A stretch of 7,105 bases of DNA, taken from assembly GCA_028682985.1 (NCBI GenBank), contig JAJRAE010000007.1, positions 1-7,105 on the forward strand, written 5' to 3'. Position numbers and translations under genes: made by a program. The first letter of the stretch is position 1, and each line of letters starts with the position of its first letter. A model generated the notes under the pieces. It ran no database searches, was not told the origin of the DNA, and saw only the letters and a program-made list of their open reading frames with translations. Of the stretch, positions 1 through 5,560 are shown piece by piece. Source of the stretch: Methanobacterium sp. Its GTDB lineage: Archaea > Methanobacteriota > Methanobacteria > Methanobacteriales > Methanobacteriaceae.

Positions 1-150
1 CTTCTTTGCCTTATTAGCTGCTATAATGGCATTCTTTGCATCTTGAAGGTTTCCATGTGGAACAGTTTCAATTATTTCCCCATCTGCAGGGTTAGTTACA
101 ACTATTTTCTCTTCACGGTCTACATGAACTCCGTTAATCAACATCTTCAT
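1..150 (-). CDS. Aldehyde dehydrogenase family, N-terminal part; probable lactaldehyde dehydrogenase (CofA type)
   Basis: Only the first 50 codons lie in the window; the gene continues past the left edge. The protein starts MKMLINGVHV and continues through VVTNPADGEIIETVPHGN and DAKNAIIAANKAKK. This is the usual start of NAD(P)-dependent aldehyde dehydrogenases: a short beta strand with a hydrophobic-NG turn, the NPA/NP-x-D-G-E-I-I motif, then the first helix of the cofactor-binding domain. In Methanobacteriales the member with this kind of start is lactaldehyde dehydrogenase (CofA), which oxidises lactaldehyde to lactate for the F420 side chain; a GapN-like glyceraldehyde-3-phosphate dehydrogenase is the alternative. 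The catalytic Cys and Glu lie outside the window, so the substrate cannot be judged. The ATG at 150-148 is preceded by a purine-rich AGAGGGG about 9 bases upstream. An ATG two codons further in is a less likely start. It follows the pilin gene after 86 bases and an oligo-T run, so it probably has its own promoter. Confidence 0.8.
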   Translation of the reverse strand, partial: MKMLINGVHVDREEKIVVTNPADGEIIETVPHGNLQDAKNAIIAANKAKK

Positions 151-182
151 GATTTTAATCCCCTCTAAAATTTAAAAAAAAC

Positions 183-193
183 TTATTTATATT
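183..193 (-). promoter_or_regulatory. Possible TATA box for the aldehyde dehydrogenase gene
   Basis: On the minus strand this AT-only stretch reads AATATAAAT, like an archaeal box A. It sits roughly 38 bases upstream of the ATG at 150. Transcription starting about 25 bases downstream would give a very short leader that just reaches the AGAGGGG ribosome-binding motif. The assignment is inferred from position and composition only, in AT-rich DNA. Confidence 0.35.
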
Positions 194-216
194 AATAAGG
201 CCATCCTCAGCAGCTT

Positions 217-224
217 AAAAAAAA
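217..224 (-). terminator. Oligo-T terminator after the pilin gene
   Basis: On the minus strand this is a run of eight T residues, 12 bases after the pilin stop codon, with no strong hairpin before it. Runs of T without a required stem are the usual intrinsic terminator of archaeal RNA polymerase. It separates the TadC/pilin unit from the aldehyde dehydrogenase gene. Confidence 0.5.
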
Positions 225-236
225 GGAGTTATGATT

Positions 237-431
237 TTATGAGAATTTATCTTTTAAATTGAGGATGTTGTTAGTGGTGTTGTTTAACTGACTTCCATTT
301 ATCTCATTTCCCAGGCCTTTCAAATAGTTCTGGTAGGAAATCAGAGCCACCAGAGCAATTACGATTATACCCCCAAATAGTAAGATAAGTTCAGCAGAAA
401 CCTGTGCAGTTTCATCATTTACTAATATCAT
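237..431 (-). CDS. Class III signal-peptide protein, type IV pilin-like (DUF361 family)
   Basis: A 64-residue secreted pilin-like protein. Residues 10-18 (QVSAELILL) match the class III signal motif Q-x-S-x-E-x-x-x-L cut by the archaeal prepilin peptidase EppA, followed by a hydrophobic helix to about residue 32. Cleavage before Gln10 would leave a 55-residue mature subunit whose helix packs into a filament core; Glu14 is the expected +5 Glu. The short tail is polar and carries three potential N-glycosylation sequons (Asn45, Asn50, Asn51), in line with the glycosylation known for archaeal pilins. The pro-region before the cut (MILVNDETA) is unusual: it has no Lys or Arg and has Ala rather than Gly at -1. 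The gene lies 22 bases after tadC-like 454-1386 with a GGGGGAGA motif about 10 bases before the ATG, so the two are surely co-transcribed. The filament's role is unknown. Confidence 0.85.
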   Translation of the reverse strand: MILVNDETAQVSAELILLFGGIIVIALVALISYQNYLKGLGNEINGSQLNNTTNNILNLKDKFS

Positions 432-453
432 TTTTTTTATCTCTCCCCCTGGT

Positions 454-1386
454 TTAGAATCCTAAAAGTTTAGGTCCCAGGGATTGTATTACGTAGAATA
501 TTCCAAAGGCAGCCGGTGCCAAAAGCAGTGCATATTTCACTCCTTTACGTGCGCTTCCATATAGAACTATACCAATTAAAAGTCCAGCTATTGCGGAGTG
601 TATGATGATGTATCCGCTGGCTGCGATTAGAGCAGATTCTGCCAGTGGATTTACCTTACCCAGTGAACCTATAAATGATGAATAACTCATGATCATACCC
701 AATGCAAAGGGCGCAGCAACTATAGCAGCTACGAGTAAAAACATCACCGACATCATAACATTGGCCTTTCGTTCACGTTTAAGAGCTAATATTGCTCTTA
801 GATCTTCAGCAACAGTTTCTATAACATCAGATAGGCTTCCTCCCACTCTTCTACCCTCCAGTATCATCCGGAAGGTTCGGTCTAGGTTTTTTGATTTCAG
901 TCTTTCACCCATGGATAAGAGAGCGTCTTCGAAAGTACTGCCTATTTTAATTTCAATTACCGCTCTTTTAAGTTCATCAATAAGAGGTCCTTTCCCGTGC
1001 TTGGAGATGTCCTCCAGGGCGGTTTCAATACCCACTCCTGATCTAAGCAGTGAGGATATCTGTCTTAAAAAGTCAGGAGTTCCCTGTTCTATACTGTCCA
1101 CTCTGCGCTCCATCATGAAGAAGATCCAGATAAAAATAACCGCACCAGGCAGTAACAGGCCCAGTAAACCACCTAGAATGGGGTTAATTCCAATTAATGA
1201 GAATAATAGAAAAACAACAAGACATAAAACAATGCCAGCTAAAACTACTAGTGATAATAATTCTGAGGCTTTAACATACATACCCGCTCTTACTAGATTT
1301 TCCTGTAAATTAACCAGGTAACGATCGGGTATAACACTATCAACAGTTCTTGATAATGGAGACAAAGCTGAGGGTATAATGGCCAT
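454..1386 (-). CDS. TadC-like pilus assembly membrane protein (type II secretion system F family)
   Basis: A 310-residue integral membrane protein of the GspF/PilC/TadC family, the inner-membrane platform on which type IV pilus-like filaments are built. Two hydrophobic segments (about 43-66 and 69-90) come first. A cytoplasmic T2SSF domain (about 105-210) follows, with the family signatures LLRSGVGIETAL (113-124) and EGRRVGGSLSDVIETVAEDLR around 177-197. Three more membrane segments lie at about 210-237, 251-276 and 284-302. A single T2SSF domain plus extra membrane helices is the TadC/archaeal layout. Its likely substrate is the class III pilin encoded 22 bases downstream. No TadA/GspE-type ATPase or EppA peptidase gene is adjacent: upstream is an unrelated peptidase with its own terminator. 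The missing parts must therefore be encoded elsewhere. The ATG is supported by AGGTGA at 1396-1391 on the minus strand, 4 bases away. Confidence 0.88.
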   Translation of the reverse strand: MAIIPSALSPLSRTVDSVIPDRYLVNLQENLVRAGMYVKASELLSLVVLAGIVLCLVVFLLFSLIGINPILGGLLGLLLPGAVIFIWIFFMMERRVDSIEQGTPDFLRQISSLLRSGVGIETALEDISKHGKGPLIDELKRAVIEIKIGSTFEDALLSMGERLKSKNLDRTFRMILEGRRVGGSLSDVIETVAEDLRAILALKRERKANVMMSVMFLLVAAIVAAPFALGMIMSYSSFIGSLGKVNPLAESALIAASGYIIIHSAIAGLLIGIVLYGSARKGVKYALLLAPAAFGIFYVIQSLGPKLLGF

Positions 1387-1417
1387 CCTTTCACCTATTT
1401 GATAACTCTTATTTTCA

Positions 1418-1430
1418 CATATATTAATAT
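1418..1430 (-). promoter_or_regulatory. TATA box for the tadC-like/pilin unit
   Basis: On the minus strand the stretch reads ATATTAATATATG, centred about 38 bases upstream of the ATG at 1386. An RNA start about 25 bases downstream would fall near 1398-1400, just ahead of the AGGTGA ribosome binding site. Spacing and order fit an archaeal promoter. Inferred, not measured. Confidence 0.5.
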
Positions 1431-1458
1431 TTTCCCATGCTTAACTGTTCTATATGGA

Positions 1459-1518
1459 AATAAAAAAAATTTAAACTTTTTCTGTACAATAAATCCGCCT
1501 TGAATAAAAAAAATTTAA
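1459..1518 (-). terminator. Two oligo-T runs in a 16-base direct repeat, after the M24 peptidase gene
   Basis: The sequence AATAAAAAAAATTTAA occurs twice on the plus strand, at 1459-1474 and 1503-1518, with starts 44 bases apart. Read on the minus strand, each copy contains eight T residues (1513-1506 and 1469-1462). They lie 55 and 99 bases past the M24 peptidase stop and upstream of the tadC promoter. The simplest reading is a pair of oligo-T terminators isolating the pilus unit from the upstream gene. Confidence 0.5.
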
Positions 1519-1567
1519 TCACTAATTATAGAAATGTGTTCTCCCGAATAGTAGATTAATCATTAAA

Positions 1568-2560
1568 TCAAAAAATTTTTTTTAGACCTGTTAAAACCTT
1601 ACCCCTCCTTTTAATCAGGATATCATCTTCTATACGAATCCCAAACTGATCCTTTATATATATTCCCGGTTCAACTGTGACTACCATTCCTTTTTCCAAT
1701 TTAAAATCGCTTTTCATTGAAAGAGTAGGGTTCTCATGCACTTCTAGACCAAGACCATGACCAGTGGAATGTATGAAGTTATCTCCATAACCATGCTCTT
1801 CAATAACTTTTCGGGCTGTTTTATCAACATATGATGCTTTAATTCCGGGTTTTATTGCTTTAATTGCTTCTTGCTGTGCTTCCAAGACTATGTTAAATAT
1901 TTCTATCTCTTTCTCGCTCTGGACTAAGGTTCGGGTGATATCGGAGCAGTAGTTATCATGCACCGCTCCCCAGTCAATAACCACCGGTGTTTCCAGTTTA
2001 TTGTTGGATATGGTTGAATGGGGAATGCTGGATCTACTACCTGAGGCGATGATGGTTTCAAAAGCTGGTTTAACTGATCCATTAAATTTAAGGCGGTACT
2101 CCAAGTTTGCCGCTGCTTCAAATTCTGTACCACTGAAGTCAGTCTCGAGAAATGATTTTTCAGCTATTTTTATGGATTTTTTTATTTTATCTATTTCATC
2201 AGTGGTTTTTATCATCCTCTGATATTCCACAATCTCTGTTAGCTTGATCTTTTTATCTTCACATATCTTTTTACAAACAGAAACTGGCAGTGATTTCTCA
2301 ATCCCCACCACACCCTTTAATTCCTTTTCTATTTCCTCTAATGATTTAAATTCCTTCAACTGTAATTTCGAATTAGATTCTGCGTCTTCCATATCCATTT
2401 TGGATGTGTGAAGAATTGCATCTTCTTTTATTATAACCATTGATAGGCTGGATGGTTTAAAACTGGATAAATAGGCTATATTTTCTGGTTTAAGGATCAG
2501 GACGCTGTCCAGTCCCTCTTTTTGCATGGAATCAATTATTTTCTGTAAATCCATGGGCAT
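1568..2560 (-). CDS. M24 family metallopeptidase, Xaa-Pro aminopeptidase/prolidase-like
   Basis: A 330-residue cytoplasmic 'pitta-bread' metallopeptidase of the aminopeptidase P/prolidase group, which removes residues next to proline from peptides using two metal ions. Residues 1-120 form a reduced creatinase-type N-terminal domain (LILKPENIAYLSSF). The catalytic domain keeps all five metal ligands: Asp196 in VVIDWGAV, Asp207 in YCSDITRTL, His268 in STGHGLGLEVHE, Glu297 in VTVEPGIYI and Glu311 in GIRIEDD. His275 of the LEVHE motif is also present. The enzyme therefore looks active, and the length is normal for archaeal members. The ATG at 2560 is taken as start; a second ATG two codons on is possible. 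No clear ribosome binding site precedes it, but TTTAAAAT (2588-2581, minus strand) lies about 25 bases upstream, which suggests a leaderless mRNA. It follows the HIT gene after 87 bases. A creatinase or Met-aminopeptidase role is less likely from the N-domain and motifs. Confidence 0.88.
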   Translation of the reverse strand: MPMDLQKIIDSMQKEGLDSVLILKPENIAYLSSFKPSSLSMVIIKEDAILHTSKMDMEDAESNSKLQLKEFKSLEEIEKELKGVVGIEKSLPVSVCKKICEDKKIKLTEIVEYQRMIKTTDEIDKIKKSIKIAEKSFLETDFSGTEFEAAANLEYRLKFNGSVKPAFETIIASGSRSSIPHSTISNNKLETPVVIDWGAVHDNYCSDITRTLVQSEKEIEIFNIVLEAQQEAIKAIKPGIKASYVDKTARKVIEEHGYGDNFIHSTGHGLGLEVHENPTLSMKSDFKLEKGMVVTVEPGIYIKDQFGIRIEDDILIKRRGKVLTGLKKIF

Positions 2561-2580
2561 TCCAATATTATTTTATTATT

Positions 2581-2588
2581 ATTTTAAA
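2581..2588 (-). promoter_or_regulatory. Possible TATA box giving a leaderless M24 peptidase mRNA
   Basis: TTTAAAAT on the minus strand is centred about 25 bases from the ATG at 2560, the normal TATA-to-start distance. No Shine-Dalgarno motif stands before that ATG. The surrounding DNA is very AT-rich, so other boxes cannot be excluded. Read-through from the HIT gene is also possible, since no oligo-T run follows it on this strand. Confidence 0.35.
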
Positions 2589-2647
2589 CGAAATTCTTTT
2601 AAAGGATATAGCTGTTTTTTTTACGGGTTTAAATTTCTTTCTAATGA

Positions 2648-3100
2648 CTATAAATATTTTTTAATAGCAGATTTAATTTTATCCATCATTTCTGCTGATA
2701 ATTCATGAGTAATTGGCTGGGGAAGGTAACCAAAATCTTGATCTTTAAATTTCTCACCGGCAAATTCCACTTCATCCTGGTAACGGGGCAGTAAATGCCA
2801 GTGAATTTCTGGATTAGGATCTCCATTCCGGTATTCTTTATTTTTAAAACAGCTCCAGTTGAAAAGGGTGGGTTTAAATGCTTCATCCACACTGGTCTCC
2901 AATCTCCGCACGATATCCGCAAAATCCAGCCATTCTGCATCATCCAGCTCTCTCAGGTTTTTAGATTTCCTTTTGAGGGCTACCACACAGGTTCCCAGAT
3001 ATCTCTGGCTGGGTGCTAGATATATCAACCAGTGAGCTGTTTCATCCATTAATTCGCCATAGCCACCAGTTATCTGGCAGTATTCGCAACTTCCAGTCAT
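2648..3100 (-). CDS. HIT-family (histidine triad) nucleotide hydrolase-like protein
   Basis: A 150-residue protein of the HIT superfamily (COG0537 type), whose members hydrolyse or transfer nucleoside phosphates such as AMP-amidates or diadenosine polyphosphates. It starts with a CxxC pair (Cys5, Cys8) as in zinc-binding HIT proteins. It carries the family's NWSCFKNKEYRNGDPNPE stretch (81-98) and then the active-site motif IHWHLLPRY (99-107). In a canonical His-x-His-x-His triad the middle histidine is the nucleophile; that residue (His100) and the third (His102) are present, but the first position is Glu98. The C-terminal 45 residues are an extension with a final amphipathic helix. The ATG at 3100 has AGGGGA (3110-3105, minus strand) 4 bases upstream. 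It is the first gene of the minus-strand block and is divergent from the M50 protease gene. Substrate unknown; activity is likely but not assured given Glu98. Confidence 0.85.
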   Translation of the reverse strand: MTGSCEYCQITGGYGELMDETAHWLIYLAPSQRYLGTCVVALKRKSKNLRELDDAEWLDFADIVRRLETSVDEAFKPTLFNWSCFKNKEYRNGDPNPEIHWHLLPRYQDEVEFAGEKFKDQDFGYLPQPITHELSAEMMDKIKSAIKKYL

Positions 3101-3211
3101 TCATTCCCCTTCTAAAAGTGATTGAAATTTATTTATCAGATTTTCATTTTTTAATTTGGTATTGATTTCCCTGAAAACTATTTATATTTGATTTTACATG
3201 TGTTAAATAAT
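3101..3211. promoter_or_regulatory. Divergent promoter region between the HIT and M50 genes
   Basis: This 111-base AT-rich gap carries the start signals of both flanking genes. On the plus strand TTTATATT at 3181-3188, preceded by the A-rich GAAAACTA (BRE-like), is a strong box A. Its centre lies about 27 bases from the ATG at 3212. On the minus strand TAAAAAA (near 3150) and GATAAATAAA (3137-3128) are candidate boxes for the HIT gene, and I cannot choose between them. No repeat or palindrome suggesting an operator was recognised. Confidence 0.55.
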
Positions 3212-3811
3212 ATGTTCAGATTCACCTCCCGAGAAGTTCGAGATTTAATCATCTCCATGGTGGTTATTACCCTTTTATTTGCCTACACGTTCAGTGGAAG
3301 GGATTTAAACAGTTTATTATTCCTTTATCTTATTCCGGTCACCTTCATAGCGGTGGTTTTGGGATTTCTTTTACATGAACTGGCCCATAAATTCATGGCA
3401 ATGCGTTATGGATTTTGGGCGGAATACAGATTATGGGTTCAGGGACTTTTATTTGCAGTTGTAACTGCAATTTTCGGTTTCCTGTTTATAGCACCTGGAG
3501 CGGTCTATATACACGGCGATTACATCTCCAGAGAGCAGGACGGTAAGATCTCCCTGGTCGGTCCTGCAACCAACCTGATACTGGCGGGACTGTTCTTTTT
3601 AGTGTTGTACTACTTCCCAGCAGATCCGTTGATCAGCCTTATTGGGGGACTTGGATTCTATATAAACAGCTTCCTAGCAATGATAAACCTGATACCCATT
3701 AGTATTCTTGATGGGGCGAAGATATTCCGTTGGAACCCATTTATATGGGTGATTATGGCAGTTATAACAGGTGCTATGGTATTTTACTCTATTACCGGGT
3801 TTTTATTTTAA
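3212..3811 (+). CDS. Site-2 protease-like M50 family membrane metallopeptidase
   Basis: A 199-residue integral membrane protein of peptidase family M50, which cleaves other proteins inside the membrane. The zinc site is complete: HELAH (His55, Glu56, His59) in a transmembrane helix, and the NLIPISILDG motif near the C-terminus with Asp167 as third ligand. A GPATN motif (117-121), typical of the central core of these proteases, lies between them. Five to six hydrophobic segments are visible and there is no PDZ or CBS domain, so this is a minimal archaeal S2P of normal short length. The ATG at 3212 is preferred over a TTG eight codons upstream at 3188: the TTG overlaps the TATA box (TTTATATT, 3181-3188), and the ATG is about 27 bases from the box centre. 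The mRNA is therefore probably leaderless. The substrate cannot be inferred from the neighbours. Confidence 0.9.
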   Translation: MFRFTSREVRDLIISMVVITLLFAYTFSGRDLNSLLFLYLIPVTFIAVVLGFLLHELAHKFMAMRYGFWAEYRLWVQGLLFAVVTAIFGFLFIAPGAVYIHGDYISREQDGKISLVGPATNLILAGLFFLVLYYFPADPLISLIGGLGFYINSFLAMINLIPISILDGAKIFRWNPFIWVIMAVITGAMVFYSITGFLF

Positions 3812-3822
3812 ATTTAGAAAGT

Positions 3823-3849
3823 TAAATATATTAAAAGAATGAAAATATT
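3823..3849 (+). promoter_or_regulatory. Candidate TATA boxes for ycaO
   Basis: TAAATATAT-like sequence at 3823-3831 (following GAAAG) would give a leader of about 24 bases. AAAATATT at 3842-3849 would start RNA about 4 bases before the ATG at 3876. The absence of any ribosome binding site makes the second, near-leaderless arrangement attractive. The choice is an inference. Confidence 0.35.
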
Positions 3850-3875
3850 CTGTTAATTAAAACCAAATCTGTGTT

Positions 3876-5072
3876 ATGATCATGTTTCAGAAAGTTCCAG
3901 TTACCTATTTTGGATGCACCCACCGGGCCATACCTCCTAAAAGGACCATAGAAAATGTGGAGGGTAAACTAAGAAAGGCAGGGGTTACCAGAATTGCTGA
4001 GATAACCCATCTGGATCGTCTGGGTATACCAGTCTATTCTGCAATCCGGCCCGGGGCAGCGGAAGGCGCGGTGAGTATCTACGCCGGCAAAGGGGCTACT
4101 AAAAGCCAGGCCAAAGCTTCGGCTATGATGGAGGCCTTTGAAAGATACTCCGCAGAGATAACTGAGGAAGACTGTGAAGAATTTGTAACTGGAGCATACT
4201 CTCAGCTGGAAAAAGCTGTTAATCCAGAAAAATTAATATTACCCTCACTTATCTATGATAAGGATGAAACCCAACTTGACTGGGTAAGAGCGGTGGAAGT
4301 GACTGATGAACAGGAATATTTCATCCCGGCAAACGCAGTTTACCATCCCTACATCTCCAGGGAGAGATCAATCCTCTTTAAAAGCAACACCAATGGTTTG
4401 GCATCTGGAAATCGTATAGAAGAAGCGGTTTACCATGGAATCACCGAGGTGGTGGAAAGGGATGCCTGGAGTATATTTGAATCTAAGAAGGAACCAAAAA
4501 GGGAAGTGAACCTGGATGATATCGATAACCCGCTTATCCGGGATATGCTGGATAAATTTATGAAAGCCGGGGTAGAGGTTAAGGTACTGGAATTAACTGC
4601 TGATATTGACATAACAACCATGGCAGCGGTGGCTGATGATACAGTTCTTAAAGACCCGGCTTTACTTTCACTGGGTGTGGGCACCCATCTCAATCCAGAA
4701 GTGGCGGTTATCCGGGCGCTTACTGAGGTTGCTCAAAGCAGAGCCACCCAGATACATGGAACCCGGGAGGATACTAATCGGGCTGTTTTCATGAGAAAGG
4801 CTGGTTATGAGAGGATGAAGAGAATAAACCGGCATTGGTTCAACGATTCTCATAAAATAATGGATATCCAGGATATAGAGGATAAATCTAAAGACAGCTT
4901 TAAGGAAGATATAGAAACCTGCCTCACTATTCTGGAAAAAAATGGTTTTAAAAAGGTTTACTACGTGGATTTAACCCGTAGAGAAGTTGAAATACCAGTG
5001 GCACGGGTGATTATACCAGGACTGGAAGTCTACTCAGTAGATGCTGAACGAAGGGGTTGTAGATTACATTAA
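3876..5072 (+). CDS. ycaO: YcaO-related McrA-glycine thioamidation protein (methanogenesis marker 1)
   Basis: A 398-residue YcaO-domain enzyme of the methanogen type. YcaO proteins activate a peptide-bond oxygen with ATP; in methanogens this enzyme installs the thioglycine in the active-site subunit McrA of methyl-coenzyme M reductase, with sulfide as sulfur source. ATP/Mg-binding motifs are visible: SAMMEAFERYSAE (82-94), NGLASGNRIEEAVYHGITE (173-191) with EVVERDAW (191-198), and ALTEVAQSR (281-289) with Glu284, Gln287 and Arg289. The conserved VARVIIPGLE is near the C-terminus (375-384). The length is typical. Two near starts exist (ATG 3876 and ATG 3882); neither has a Shine-Dalgarno sequence. 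A/T-rich boxes at 3823-3831 and 3842-3849 could serve as promoters, the second giving an almost leaderless RNA. The partner gene tfuA, next to ycaO in many methanogens, is not adjacent here; the next gene is pth2. Confidence 0.9.
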   Translation: MIMFQKVPVTYFGCTHRAIPPKRTIENVEGKLRKAGVTRIAEITHLDRLGIPVYSAIRPGAAEGAVSIYAGKGATKSQAKASAMMEAFERYSAEITEEDCEEFVTGAYSQLEKAVNPEKLILPSLIYDKDETQLDWVRAVEVTDEQEYFIPANAVYHPYISRERSILFKSNTNGLASGNRIEEAVYHGITEVVERDAWSIFESKKEPKREVNLDDIDNPLIRDMLDKFMKAGVEVKVLELTADIDITTMAAVADDTVLKDPALLSLGVGTHLNPEVAVIRALTEVAQSRATQIHGTREDTNRAVFMRKAGYERMKRINRHWFNDSHKIMDIQDIEDKSKDSFKEDIETCLTILEKNGFKKVYYVDLTRREVEIPVARVIIPGLEVYSVDAERRGCRLH

Positions 5073-5075
5073 AAT

Positions 5076-5084
5076 CCATATATT
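5076..5084 (+). promoter_or_regulatory. Likely TATA box for pth2
   Basis: CATATATTT lies just after the ycaO stop. RNA starting about 25 bases downstream (near 5105) would give a leader of about 20 bases that includes the AGGTG ribosome binding site at 5117-5121. Co-transcription with ycaO is also possible because only a short T run lies between the two genes. Confidence 0.4.
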
Positions 5085-5126
5085 TGAAATAGACTTTAAT
5101 TTTTAATTATAATAGTAGGTGTTTGA

Positions 5127-5468
5127 TTGAAACAGGTAATAATCATTAGGGGAGATCTCTCCATAAGTAGGGGTAAAATAGCGGCACAGGCCTGCCACGC
5201 CAGCTTGGGATCCTACAAACGAGCCGATGTAAAGAAAATGAAGAAATGGGATCAGGAAGGCGGGAAGAAAGTGGTGGTTAAAGTTAATAATCTGGATGAA
5301 CTATTCGAATATTACGAACTGGTAAAAGCCACGGAATTACCTTATTTTCTAGTGAGAGACGCCGGACATACCGAGTTACCGGAGTCCACAATCACCTGTC
5401 TGGGGATAGGTCCGGACGAAGATGAAAAAATAGATAAGATCACGCAGGATCTTAAACTGTTAAAATGA
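5127..5468 (+). CDS. pth2: Peptidyl-tRNA hydrolase, archaeal type 2
   Basis: A 113-residue cytoplasmic enzyme of the Pth2 family, which cuts the ester bond of peptidyl-tRNA released from stalled ribosomes and recycles the tRNA. The N-terminal strand (KQVIIIRGDL), the signature SRGKIAAQACHASLGSY (14-30, Lys17 and His24), and the second signature VRDAGHTELPESTITCLGIGP (76-96, Asp78, Thr82) are all present, and the length is the family norm. The start is a TTG at 5127. A TGA stop lies directly before it in frame, so no upstream start is possible, and AGGTG at 5117-5121 is 5 bases away. The next ATG (residue 38) would remove the catalytic N-terminus. The gene is in the same direction as ycaO (54-base gap) and mfnE (92-base gap). 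This is a housekeeping gene found in all archaea, with no sign of damage. Confidence 0.95.
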   Translation: MKQVIIIRGDLSISRGKIAAQACHASLGSYKRADVKKMKKWDQEGGKKVVVKVNNLDELFEYYELVKATELPYFLVRDAGHTELPESTITCLGIGPDEDEKIDKITQDLKLLK

Positions 5469-5533
5469 TCACTCTTGATAAAATTTATTTTAAACAGTAA
5501 CAAATCATTATTTAATATCAATTGGAAGTAAAC

Positions 5534-5543
5534 AAAATATAAA
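5534..5543 (+). promoter_or_regulatory. Possible TATA box for mfnE, suggesting a leaderless mRNA
   Basis: AAAATATAAA at 5534-5543 is centred 22-23 bases from the ATG at 5561, and there is no convincing Shine-Dalgarno sequence before that ATG. This fits transcription starting at or within a few bases of the start codon. A second AT-rich box, TATTTAATAT near 5508-5517, would give a leader of about 20 bases instead. Confidence 0.4.
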
Positions 5544-5560
5544 GGCTGGTTTTAGATCAT

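Noticed and set aside
689..1321. Long plus-strand frame opposite the tadC-like gene (210 codons)
   Set aside because: It is a low-complexity Ser/Ile/Arg-rich translation antisense to clearly conserved T2SSF motifs, with no ribosome binding site.
3188..3211. TTG-initiated extension of the M50 protease by eight codons
   Set aside because: The TTG overlaps the TATA box and has no ribosome binding site; the ATG at 3212 sits at the correct distance for a leaderless start.
3836..3851. AGAAT/ATTCT inverted repeat before ycaO as an operator or RNA hairpin
   Set aside because: Only five base pairs in very AT-rich DNA; it is expected by chance and overlaps the candidate TATA box.
3876..5072. YcaO as part of a RiPP (azoline/thioamide peptide) cluster
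   Set aside because: No precursor peptide, dehydrogenase, transporter or TfuA gene is adjacent, and the protein resembles the methanogen McrA-modifying type.
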